DNA of 64,000 bases from Tetragonia tetragonoides (taxonomy: Eukaryota > Streptophyta > Magnoliopsida > Caryophyllales > Aizoaceae): contig CM076142.1 of assembly GCA_038025085.1 (NCBI GenBank), forward strand, positions 13,249,501-13,313,500, read 5' to 3'. Both the position numbers and the translations under genes were made by a program. Positions 46,960-60,040 of the stretch are shown piece by piece. Under the pieces are notes generated by a model. It saw nothing but the letters and a program-made list of their open reading frames with translations. It did no database searches and was not told the DNA's origin. How positions within the stretch are numbered: position 1 is the stretch's first letter; each line of letters starts with the position of its first letter.

Positions 46960-47075
46960 ACATGTCCAAGGGTCGACACGCAGGAAGCGCCTTAGAGACA
47001 TGTTACTAGGAAACTAGAAAGCGTAAAGACATGTCGGGTCAACACGCAGGAAGCGCCTTAGAGACAAGTTACATT
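46960..47075. repeat. Imperfect direct duplication of about 46 bp
   Basis: The block GACATGTC, GGGTC, ACACGCAGGAAGCGCCTTAG, AGACA occurs at about 46959-47003 and again at about 47029-47071. Nothing coding is seen. Confidence 0.6.
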
Positions 47076-47625
47076 GCAAGGAAAGTAAAGGAAAGCTGTA
47101 AATTACAAGGTATGAAGGGCGGAACCTAACACCAGGCATTGGAAGGGTGGGGAAACAATGAAACTCATATGATATTACAATTTTTGAGTGCCCATGGCGA
47201 TTTGCTATATACGGACAAGTAAATGAGATTGATTGACATGGTTATCGCTAACAAACAATTCATTGAATTCCTTCACCTGAAGTTGAATTAAGCCAAACCA
47301 AGGTTTTCACTAAATAGGCTTAACAAACATTGCCTAGGGGCAATGCAAAGTTGTCAAAATGTTCTAATTGTAAGGTTCTTTGAAAGGGGGGCAATATTTG
47401 GTGACCTCATTTAAAAGAAAGTTTCTTTGCTTTTACTTCTCTTTACTCAAATTTTCAGTCAACTAAACTAACTCTTATGACTAGCCTAGGTAGATTTGGG
47501 TTCAAGGATTCTCTAATATGCACTATAGCATCTAGATTCCAGGGTAAAGATATGGTGCAATTTCCTTGGGATAGCAAGGAAAAATAATTGGTACATCATA
47601 CATCAGAGCAAAAGTTTCTTGACGT

Positions 47626-48060
47626 TTTTTTTTAGATAAGAAAATTTTTTATTAATCAAATGTTAAGTTTACAAAAAAGATAAAGGAGGATGAGGCATCC
47701 TCAATAACAAAAAATATAAGTAACTATACATCTCGCCAATGGCGCTATACTATAGTGATCGGGACGCCCTTAAAGGCCCCCGCCGCCTTAGCCCAAAGAG
47801 AAGCCAAGTAAACTATGTGATCCCATATATATCAATAGTCTTCCTAGCCTCGGAAAAGATCCTCGAGTTCCTCTCCAACCAAATGCACCAAAGTATAGCC
47901 ATGCAAGCACACCTCCACAACAACCGCCTCTCCTTGTTTCTCCTCATCGCAGCAAACCGTAACTGCAAGAAACCGCCCACTGTGGCTAGGCACACAAAAC
48001 TCTCCCCACACAGCAACCTATCCCATAAACTCCTTGCGAAATCACAATTGATCTACGCGT
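47626..48060 (-). pseudogene. 5'-truncated LINE fragment (zf-RVT tail)
   Basis: The minus strand starts near 48060 and reads GESFVCLATVGGFLQLRFAA and CMAILWCIWLERNSRIFSEA, the zf-RVT and following region near the C-terminus of plant LINE ORF2. It ends in TTATCT and an A-run (T at 47626-47634). The rest of the element is absent. Confidence 0.7.
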
Positions 48061-50577
48061 AAAATTGATAAGAGCTTTTTCCTGTAGTGAGAACAAAAGA
48101 AATAAACTTTTCGGTGCTCTATGCGATTGCATTGTGAAACAAAGATTTTGATCAATCATAATTGTATTTCTTGGATGAGGTCCCTAACCATATTCCAACA
48201 CTGGAAAATGTACGATAAGGATGTTGTTATGTACTAGAGTTCAGTTGATGCATTGGATATCAAATTATTATATGACTAATCCTCGTTCTTTGTATGAGGT
48301 CTCCAAAAAAATTCTCCTAGAACATCAAGAAATCAAGCGCGTCACTGTATTCTATACCAATTTAGTGCTATATGTTTCTATATTTTCTTTGAAAGGTTAC
48401 CTATTACGTATAAATCCAGTATGGAAATAATGGTAAGGATTCAGCCTTCATTCGCTCATGGATTTCACTTTATTTAAGTTAGAAAGAACACTAGAAATCA
48501 TATTAATTGTCAGTGTGTAAGACTACATAATAGCAGTGTCCTCACAAGCATTATTCATAGTTATTTGTGTTCTTGAGTATCAAGCTTTTTGATAAGAATT
48601 AATCTGGCTTCAATTTCGAGCATCACCTTCTAGTTTCTCGTTCGCAAGTATGTCTACATCTTTCTACTGTTATATTCTTGCTAAACATATTGATGTTTGT
48701 TTTCTTGTTGCCTTAAATTTGTACCATAGTGCCATCCTTGATCTCGAGGATGACCTTGTAAAGAATCCCTTTTGCGTATCGGATAATATCAAAATGAGCA
48801 AGGCTTCTTGTATAGGTGTGATTTTCCCAATCCATTGTGTTTACTTGATGTTAGTTTAGGGGATTGTAGTTGTATGGCTGAAATTTTGCCCTGTCCTTTT
48901 ACTTCCCCAATTCTGTTTTGTGGTTCAGGTCCTTCAGGATCAATAGTAGTACCATAATGGTTTTCTATTTGGATTGAACCACTAATTATCATTGCTGGTG
49001 TAATTTTACCCGTGCAGTTTTTTAGTATCGATGAAAACATAAATGTGAAAAGAAAATATTTTAAAAAAAAAAATCAGCATCAGCGAGAAGACTTACGAGT
49101 GTTGTCAAAGTTCATGATATATCGACCCTAAGAGTTAGTACTTTATGATATTTATAACTATCATTATGGACCAGTGAGTAGCTTTCAATGTCTGTCATCT
49201 GGTTTTGCTTTTGAGTTAGGATGCGAGTTGTAATTGAGTGGGGAAGGTTTGTGGTATTAGTGCTAAATGTGGTTTGGGTTTTGAAAATATGTATTAAACA
49301 TCGAGAACAAGGATCAACATAATCTATACTTACATTTAGTTTGCAAATTTTGATTATGGGTCAATTTCTTTAAATCTCGTGATTGATAATGGTTAATAGA
49401 AGATGGTGATTGAGATTTGGAATTCAATAGATCTTGGAAGGATCTTATATATATGCCAGATAGATAATTTAACAATTGAGGATGCCTGTTATTAAATGAG
49501 ATGACTTAGAGCAGCTTGTATCTATCTAAAAACATATGAAATGAGAGCAACATGTAAAGATGGCCATTGGTTAAGACTTGAGAAGCAGCATTTTGGAAGT
49601 CATGATTCCATCAGTTTGACCATGTGATAGTGAGGCTCATTATGCATAGAGGTTAATAAGAGGTAATACTACTAGTGTCAAACTCCAATGTGATATGTGT
49701 ACTGTGGAACATATCCCCAGTAACTGTGACTTGGTCAGTACCAGTATATGAGTTTAGTAGAGGAGTAAGATATATTTTGCTTTTGAAGTAATTCTAATTA
49801 CATTCCAAGTACTTACTAGATCACTATAGAATTATGAATTAGCTGTTCATTAGCAGTCGTCTATAAGCAGAAATTATGTCTCCTGTCATTTGTATACCTC
49901 TATGACACTCGAAATCTTCATTTCACATAAAGTCCATGTTGGATCCTCAATACTCTGACATGAGTATGGACACTTGAGTCTTGGCTCTTCAATTGAGGCC
50001 AAAACTGATTATTAGAAAATAGTAAGTCCAACACCTGGACATGTACAGGTGTCCGATACTTCTGGCTGAGTCCTAGCAACATAAAAGTTGTACCTTAGAT
50101 TATAACTTATAATCGACTAGCATCACTGTGTCAAGTAATTGATGTTGGTGCTTTCTGTGCCCATTTGAGAAGTTGATATGCCAGACACTTATATCCAGAT
50201 ATGCCCAAGCCAATGCTCCAATCCCCATCAGAAGGGACATATATATTTGCGCATTTATTCTTCTAATCAAGGTATCTTCTGATCTAGTGGCCAGATTAAA
50301 AGTTAAGTATACATTATCTTTTGATGGTGTCAATAGGCCCTCCAAGGATCCATAGTTGTTTCCTAAAATCCTAAATGAATGAGTCAAGTATAGTTTGACC
50401 TTGCACACTAGTTTGTCACTAGTCCTTCAACAAGGGTACCAAGTTTGTATGTGCTCTTTTCTTCCTCCAGAATCAAGATTTTTTGTTATTTTTTGGAGCT
50501 CTAGAATCAAAGATATGTTGATGTCATGAGTACCTTGTCAAAAGCTGGAATGATTCACAAATGTCACTATTTTTCAG
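48061..50577. other. Spacer upstream of the second receptor
   Basis: AT-rich, no recognised gene or element. The promoter and leader of the second receptor must lie here or further upstream, but I could not identify them. The coding exon opens after TTTTTCAG at 50578, so a leader intron is likely. Confidence 0.5.
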
Positions 50578-50610
50578 GTTCACTAGGACACTTTTCAGCA
50601 ATTTTCAGCG

Positions 50611-53600
50611 ATGGAGTCGTGCAATTCCAATGATATATGGCCATCTCATGAATCTCTGGTGACCATTCAGTATTATTCAGATATGTTCACAACTATCGCA
50701 TGTTTTATGATTTTCCTGAAGCTTGTCTGGGTATCACCAAACATTCCTGATAGATGGGCCCTCGTGCATTTTGTGATTTTCACTATAGTTTGTGGGGCAA
50801 CACCCATGACAAACTTGTGGCCATACTCTGATTACTCAGTAAATGGTGGTTCCATGATATTGGTTGTGAAAGTATGTGCAATTGTAATATTATGGTTGTC
50901 CATTTTGATTCTAAAATATGTCTTGTCAAATCTGCTGAGTCTAAAAAATAGAGAAGCTTTCCAGATTAATAGGGCTGAAGAGCTCAGCAGAGAGATGGCC
51001 CACATTCGGCGTGAAGAAGAAATGGGGAGATCCTTTGTAAAACTGACCCATGATATCCGAAGCACTCATGATGGGCAAACTATTGCTAAAACAGCGGTGT
51101 TTGGGCTAGGCCAGGTTCTGGACCTTGAGGAATGTGCATTGTGGTTTCCATCTGAAAATAACAGGAACCTGGGGCTTTCTCACACGCTGAACCACTCGAT
51201 TCCTATTGGTTGTAGTGTATCCATTAGCCTACCTGTGGTTACTGAAATCTTAAGTAGTACTAGACCCATGAGAATATCACCCACGTGTCCCTTGGTGAAA
51301 ACTTCTCCTGTCGGCGAGAAATATACAGCACCTGACGTTGTTGCCTTTCGAGTGCCCCTTCTACATTTTTCATCTACTGAACCCAATGACATGGATGATA
51401 CTTCTCGTGTAAGTTATGCAGTGATGGTGCTGGTTCTTCCTTCTCGTAAAATCAGAAAGTTTTACAAGAATGAGCTGGAACTTGTGGAAGCCGTTGCAAA
51501 AGAGGTTCTGACAATTGCCTTTATCTCTATTCCACTGCATGCACGTAATATGTGTTCTCTAACTTTCCATACTGTGCAAATAGCTGCTCACTTACTGTTC
51601 AATTCCATAATCTACTTCCAACCATTAATCACATTGCACACTACTGGCACATGCAATGACTGGTATATACAAGTTACATCCAACTAGCTATTAATAAAAT
51701 TAAGTTGTAAAATAAGGGATTTCACTTAAGCACCCCTGAAAAGGGGAATCATGAAGAAGATAGCTATTTTGAATGTACATTGACAGTTATTCCTATTATA
51801 GTCGTGGTAATATTGGTGAAGTCATACATATTTTTCCTTCCTTTTTTTTTTGGAGGGGGGGGGGGGGTAGGTAAGAAGGGCTCACAACTTGGGGGATAAT
51901 GAGGTGATCCGAAACTCTGAGCAGTGAGAATCGAACCCACATCTCGTGGCTGGAAGGTGGAAGTGGTACCACCACTCCACTTCCCAAAGTCTTACATGTT
52001 TGTCCATAATCCGGAAAGACATACTGCCAGAAGAGGGAGGGTTCTTTCAAAAGTCACATCCATTTGATCTATTGTTAGTCTAGTAAGCTTTCCTATCATC
52101 TCCATGGACATAAAAATTATAGGAATCATTTTTCTCTATTTATCTTTATCGATGAGGATGAATTCCTTGCTATTGATTGATTACAAGCAGGGGATTGTTC
52201 AGCTTTACATGTTCAGCCACTGATCCCATTTCTATGTCATCTTACTTGCATCACTTCTGTTTTTGTTTGATCTTCCGTTTAATATCCTCAACTAAAGTAG
52301 TTAGTTGCATCCGAGTGGATTTCAGACGCACAAGCTTAATGGATTGATTATTGATACACGACAATGCATTAAGCTTTATTTTCCATTCTAATTCTTTTAA
52401 TTGTTACTTCTGACAGTGATAGGATCTGTCTACTGCTAGATACTCTGAGAGAGAATTGTGTTGCTCCGTTTTCATACATGACTTATGGGTTGACCAAACC
52501 ATAATACCTTTTCTTTTGCTGGGAGGTGTTTGAACTTTGAAGTGACCTGTTGGACCAAAATTAAACTTTTTTTTAGGGCTGTTGCGATTTTCTGTTTGTT
52601 TCCAGTGGAGCTAAAAGGGTCACCATTGGCAATTTTTTCAGCTGTCATTTATAATGGACTAAATCAATGTTTTGTACTTTTTTGTGAAAACTTCAGACAA
52701 TCAATGCGCTTCATAACACGGTTTGACGAAAACAGCCTCTGTTTTGCAGGGTAAGGCTGTGTTCATTTGACTCCCCTTTACCCCGTCAAAGACAGAAAGC
52801 GTTGTGAGCAGGGGGTAATGATAGTGATAAATGATTTAGATTTTAGAGTAGTTGGGAATTTGCATTTCATATCGACAGTCTTAGCAAACAGCTTGTCTGT
52901 TAAGTCTGTGTACATTTGACTTCCCCTTACCTTGTCATGATGGAAGCCTTGTGAGAGATAGTGGTTTAATGATAGTGAAGATGATTTAGAGTAGATGGAA
53001 CTTGTGTTGATGCAAGTGCTCACTCATTTATATGTGTTTCTGTGCATTGTCTGTGAAACTTTTGACCAAAACTACATAATTTGTCTTCGACCGTTCTTTT
53101 TGTCAATCATTCCGAGGTGGATGTGAATGTGTGTACAGTGATGTATTTAGCTGTGTTATTGTTTTTCGGGAAGAGGGTCTGGTGATTGATGTTAGACTGC
53201 TAGAACATGATATTTTCGTACTCTTATTGGCTACTTGTCCAATCCCTTGAGATGTAAAAACTCCTTATGTCAAGAAAAAAAATATCAATCCGTCCTGTTG
53301 ATGTCCCGAGATAATTTACTACTCTTAATTAGTGATATTTGCTCATTGTCTTCTCATACTAAAAACTATGAATTGGGTAATTCAACAACAGTTATTGCTT
53401 TGAAAGGGGGACACTTGTGTGATACAGGTAGCATAGAATGTCAATACCTGAAACAAGTGCCTGTCACATAGTATTCTTTTGCTGCACCAGAAATTATCAG
53501 AGATTTTCCATAGTTCTCCATTTTTTCCCTGTAACTGGGTAAGATAAAGTTTCTCTAGGATTGTGAGTTGGAAGTCTTGGAACCTCACAACTAACTAGCT

Positions 53601-55371
53601 TGACTTTGCTCTTCCTCGTGAGTGATGCACACTTGACTGACTATGCCCCTCGAGTTAAAACACTCTTTTTTTCTGGCAATATTTATTAGTGTGTCATCTA
53701 GTTGGCTTAAAATCACATACTACAGCAGTCAATTTTTTGAACAATTTGAGTATATATACTAGAAGCAGCTTACCCTTCCACGTACTTTAACTCCGTGTAA
53801 CAATTGTACCACTCGTCTTTTTTTTATCGATCTATTCTATTTTAAAAAATATAGAAATTTGAATCTGATAATGTACTGTGTTTTTCTCATGCTCTCTTTA
53901 TTACAGATAACCATTGCCCTAGCCCATGCTTCAGCAATTGAAGAATCGACTATGGCTTGTGATTATATTTTGGAGCAAAATGTTTCTCTAGAGTCAGAGG
54001 TGCAGGATATTGAGAGGGCTCTCCATGCTTCCAGTGTTTCCTTGTCTGGAATACTTCATCAGATGTCAAGACCCCTGCATGCTATGAGCACTGTATTGTC
54101 ACTACTACTAGAAACTAAATTGACACCTCAACAGAGCACAATGACAGAGACAGTACTTATGACTAGCAGTTCTCTAGAAATACAAATGAAAAATGAGAGA
54201 GAGCTTTCTAGACTTGAAGATGGTAGCCTTAAGTTAAATAATACAACCTTCAACCTTTCTGATGCCTTCAAGCAGGTAAAGTTTATATTTGCTTTGAACT
54301 TCACATTTGTCGGTTTAATTTTAGCTCATTTTTACTGGATTGAAATGACATATATCCATCTGCTGCAGGTTATTGATATGACATTGCCTGCAGCGGCTGT
54401 GAAGAATGTATCCGCATCACTTACTTTAACCCCCAATTTGCCATCCCATGCTGTTGGTGACAAAGAACGGCTATTGCAAATTATTCTGAGTGTTCTGGGT
54501 AATGCTATGAAATTCACTAAAGAGGGCCATATTTTAGTTACAGCATCCTTAGCCGAACCTGAGTCTTTTAGAGATTGGTGCCCTTCCAAATTCTATTTGG
54601 TATCAAGCAGAGATCATTTTTATTTGAGAGTACAGGTACATTCAATTTCAGAAGTGGCGTTTATCTCATATAGTCATATGTCTGAACTCTTCTTTTAGTG
54701 GTTATTTTCATGCTTTGAAAATGCATCTCCAGACATTACCAGTTTCACGTTTAACTTGGGAGTTACGGGATACGGGATGACTTGCTAAACTAAATTTAGC
54801 AATTTTGCTGTGACTTCAATATTTTCTCATACATTTATGTGTGTGGCTCAAGATGTCTTTTTCCTTCCATAGTTGACGATGTGCTAGCATATCTACACTT
54901 GCAGGTTGAGGATTCTGGTCGTGGGTTTGAGCCACAAGAAATTCCAAAGCTTTTCAATCGATTCATCTTTTCTGCAGATGATTCAAATAACAGTACTGAT
55001 CTTGCAATTGGGCTTGCCATTTGTAAAAGGTATGTATTAAAACTTGATGCCTCTCTATTTAACTTCGCACCTAAATGATGCAATTCCCTATGCAAATCTT
55101 TCTAAAATTTTGTCTTCTGAAATGGCCATCTTAGACTAGATGTGCTGGAAGTTTCTTTTGGTGACACCATAACTAAGCTCTTATGGTCCGTGTAAAATCA
55201 TTTATTATTTGTGCAATCAGGTTACTAAATCTCATGGGAGGTCATATTTGGGTGGAGAGTGAAGGTTTAGGCAAGGGTAGCACCGCAACATTCATTGTGA
55301 AACTTGGACGCTCTAGTGCAAAGAGACGAAGGAAAGAGAGGTGCCCAAGGAGGCCGAACAACTCGATGTAA
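50611..55371 (+). CDS. Diverged ERS1-like receptor paralogue with altered ethylene-binding site
   Basis: Five coding exons (50611-51504, 53907-54275, 54369-54635, 54905-55029, 55221-55371) encode 601 residues without a stop or frameshift. Exons 2 and 3 have exactly the lengths of the upstream ERS1 copy (369 and 267) and all intron phases agree. The layout is kept: three membrane segments, GAF domain ([13 protein letters not shown]), histidine-kinase core, no receiver. Key residues differ: MESCNS keeps C4 but loses C6; FTIVCGATP keeps copper ligand C61 (C65 of ERS1) but replaces H69 by P65; Y32, P36 and E38 become C31, F35 and K37. The phospho-acceptor is kept (H349) but in HQMSRP instead of HEMRTP. 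The N box and G1 (DSGRG) remain, G2 has lost glycines. It is short and basic at the C-terminus ([11 protein letters not shown]). It either has a ligand-independent role or is a young pseudogene that has not yet been broken. Confidence 0.9.
51838..51986 (-). mobile_element. tRNA-derived SINE, family 2, in intron 1 of the second receptor
   Basis: The minus strand begins GGGAAGTGGAGTGGTGGTAC (box A-like), then GTGGGTTCGATTCTCACTG (box B). It ends in a C-run and A-tail. Flanks AAGTCATACATATTTTTCC (51819-51837) and AAGTCTTACATGTTTGTCC (51987-52005) look like a 19-bp duplication with three mismatches. The sequence differs from the family at 35875 and 58802. Confidence 0.75.
52006..53906. other. Remainder of intron 1 of the second receptor
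   Basis: Intron sequence with GT-AG limits. A partly repeated segment (GTGTTCATTTGACTCCCCTT near 52759 and GTGTACATTTGACTTCCCCT near 52907) marks an old direct duplication of about 150 bp. No exon is recognised. Confidence 0.45.
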
Positions 55372-55705
55372 TGTTTCACAAGATACTTGATGCGGTAAAG
55401 AGCGTTGAATTCGTCTCCTTCAGGCTTTGAAGTATGTTTTAGTATCCAATAATTGTAAGCAAAACTTGTTAGTGTTATTTTTCAGGCATTTGAGAGCATT
55501 GAAGCTTTCTATCACCTTCAGACATGTTTTCTCTGCCATAATAATGAATGCTTAAACTTTTAAGGAACTATGAATAGTTTTTTCCCTCCAGATATGGGAG
55601 TACAATATGCTTACGAGGTTATTGAAACTATAGTAAATGAAACTCCATTTTATTTGAAACTTTAGCAGGGAAATATCATCCAGTTGTGGTTTTCCCCTTC
55701 ATGAA

Positions 55706-56130
55706 TCTTTTTAGATAAAGAAAAAGATTGTACAATAAGAATCAACATACAGCAAAATAGAGGATAAGGTATCATCTATCTAGAAAAACACTGTCTGGAT
55801 CATCTGCGGTTACTAAACCCAAGTAGTTGCCTTCTCTCACAGCATCATTGGAGAAACAGAAACCTCACTGAACACCCAGGCATTCATCTCTAACCAAATG
55901 CACCATAATATTGCAAAAGACGCATTGCGCCATAACTTCTCCTTCCCTCCTCTAAAACTCGCAAACCGCATCTGCAACAATGCCTCAATCGTAGAACAGG
56001 GAACCCACGATTCTCCAAACAGCATACCCCCGTTCATGATTAGGCTCTTGGAATTACCTCCACTGGATTCTGCGGTTGACAAAGTCACCCTCTCACATTA
56101 CAAAACGATTGGTAACTATCCCAATGAATA
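55706..56130 (-). pseudogene. 5'-truncated LINE fragment (zf-RVT tail), second copy
   Basis: On the minus strand it reads FGESWVPCSTIEALLQMRFA and FAILWCIWLEMNAWVFSE, the same LINE C-terminal region as at 47626-48060. The end, CTTTATCTAAAAAG at about 55706-55719, corresponds to the TTATCTAAAA end of that copy. It lies just after the second receptor's 3' UTR. It is not functional. Confidence 0.7.
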
Positions 56131-57530
56131 AGCTTGGCTACAGGTGTACAACTATGTACATATGTAAGTGCATACAAAAATCCCGTAATGCTTGACCTGT
56201 ACTACAGTACTCCTATGCTTCAAAACTATGTCATTTGTATTTCTGATTTTGTTGCTTAAGCAACTATTTCTGTATGATAGTATTGTATGTCATTTTCTAT
56301 TTGATCCAATGTGCCACCTTGTTAGAGATACCTGAGACCAAGGACATCCCAGAACACAGCTAGATCAACCAGATTGAAATTTGGATTTTGCCCTGATCAC
56401 AGATCAGGTGATGAACTCCACCATATGTCGAAGGGCTGATGGCTTCACAACCCATAACCATAAGCCATGGTCGCCTAATACTCTAATACCTTTTGTCCGA
56501 GCCAACTTACCTAGGAGTAGAATACCCCCGCGAGACTAGGAACCACCCATCTGCCCTACTTCCAAGACACTAGACGCCTCTCATGACGACATGTTATATG
56601 TAACAACTAACAAGGGAGGGGGGGGGGGGGGAAGACAATAACATAAGAGTCATCATACACTTCGCAAAGCCAACTTGGTCTTGTAAGAGGACATTCATTA
56701 GAGATGTTGAATTAAAGACAAAGTATCACTAGTCTCAAATCTGGAGCTTCACGTCCCAATCTGTGGATCTAAGCAGGTCCTTGTATTGTTCTAAGATTTA
56801 TAGTGAGGGTCACACTGCGCATGTCGTGAGCAAGTTCTAAATGCATCTCCACAATACTCACACGGCCATGTTTGAATACCTTGACCCAACAAGTCACCTA
56901 AAGAGTGAGCACTAGCAGGTCTGACCATTTAACGATCATCTAACCTCAATAGCTAGGTTATCGTACAAATTCTTCGTATAATTTGTAAAAAACGAGTCAG
57001 TTTCATGATACACCATAACTTAAACAAATTTCGAAGTTAGGACTACTCAATAAATAACGTAAGTTGAAGATATGACTACGATTTTTCTACAGAATTCAAC
57101 CACTTAATAATGGCTCAAAACCTGCTTCAAGATGCCTTGTTATCAATTTATCATGGAGCACTAAGATTGAGGGAGTTAGTCCTCATAGGATCTATTCTCT
57201 TACCAGAATCATGATACTTGCATCAATGTTACTAGTTACTAGATAACATTTCATGAGTTTAGATGTGAAACTGCGTGGCTTCCTATCAGAACTGCTTTTT
57301 CTGTTCTGATACCAAACATAACCAACCACAACCAACCAAAACCAAGAAATCAATGAAGTATTAACGAAAATACATTTAAAGATGAGTATCAAGATATTCA
57401 AACATCTCTCTATCTCAAAGTGACAACAAAATCAGATCCACAAAATCATATAGCTTCAAAAAGGTACTATGCTAACAAAATACTAGGTCTACGAAGACCA
57501 CCTAGCTTGTCAGATTTCGCCGCCCTACCT
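56131..57530. other. Gene-free spacer and RPL19 3' flank
   Basis: Contains a G-run (about 56618-56631) and unclassified moderately GC-rich sequence at 56330-56600. The last few hundred bases are the probable 3' UTR of RPL19 on the minus strand. No protein frame is convincing. Confidence 0.5.
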
Positions 57531-59766
<2,236 letters not shown>

Positions 59767-60040
59767 TTTTCTCTCTCTTTTTCTCTCTCCTCTCTCTCAC
59801 TGTTTTCGCTCTCTCTCAATGGAGCTGCGAAAGGATGAGAAATGAAGAAAACGGAGGCTTTTGTATGTAGAGAACTTTAGCTAGGGTTTGGGAATGAATC
59901 AGGGGTTTTGTTCTTTTGGGTTTTTTATTGGGTCGGGTTTTGTTTGGCTTTTTTATCCAAATGGGGATGGGCTTTGGATGTTTAGATGAAGTGGGTTAGC
60001 CCAGTAATGAAACGAGCTGACAATGAACTTCTTGGGCCAC
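59767..60040 (-). promoter_or_regulatory. RPL19 promoter with telo-box and site II-like motifs
   Basis: Read toward the gene, the leader is GA-rich (59767-59825). AAACCCTAG, the telo-box, lies at 59881-59889. Site II-type TGGGCC/TGGGCT elements lie at 59968-59973 and 60033-60038. This combination is a known hallmark of plant ribosomal-protein and growth-linked promoters. Their function here is inferred from that pattern. Confidence 0.65.

Noticed and set aside
50611..55371. Calling the second receptor a pseudogene
   Set aside because: All five exons are open, splice sites are canonical and two exon lengths are unchanged; decay cannot be excluded but no break is visible.
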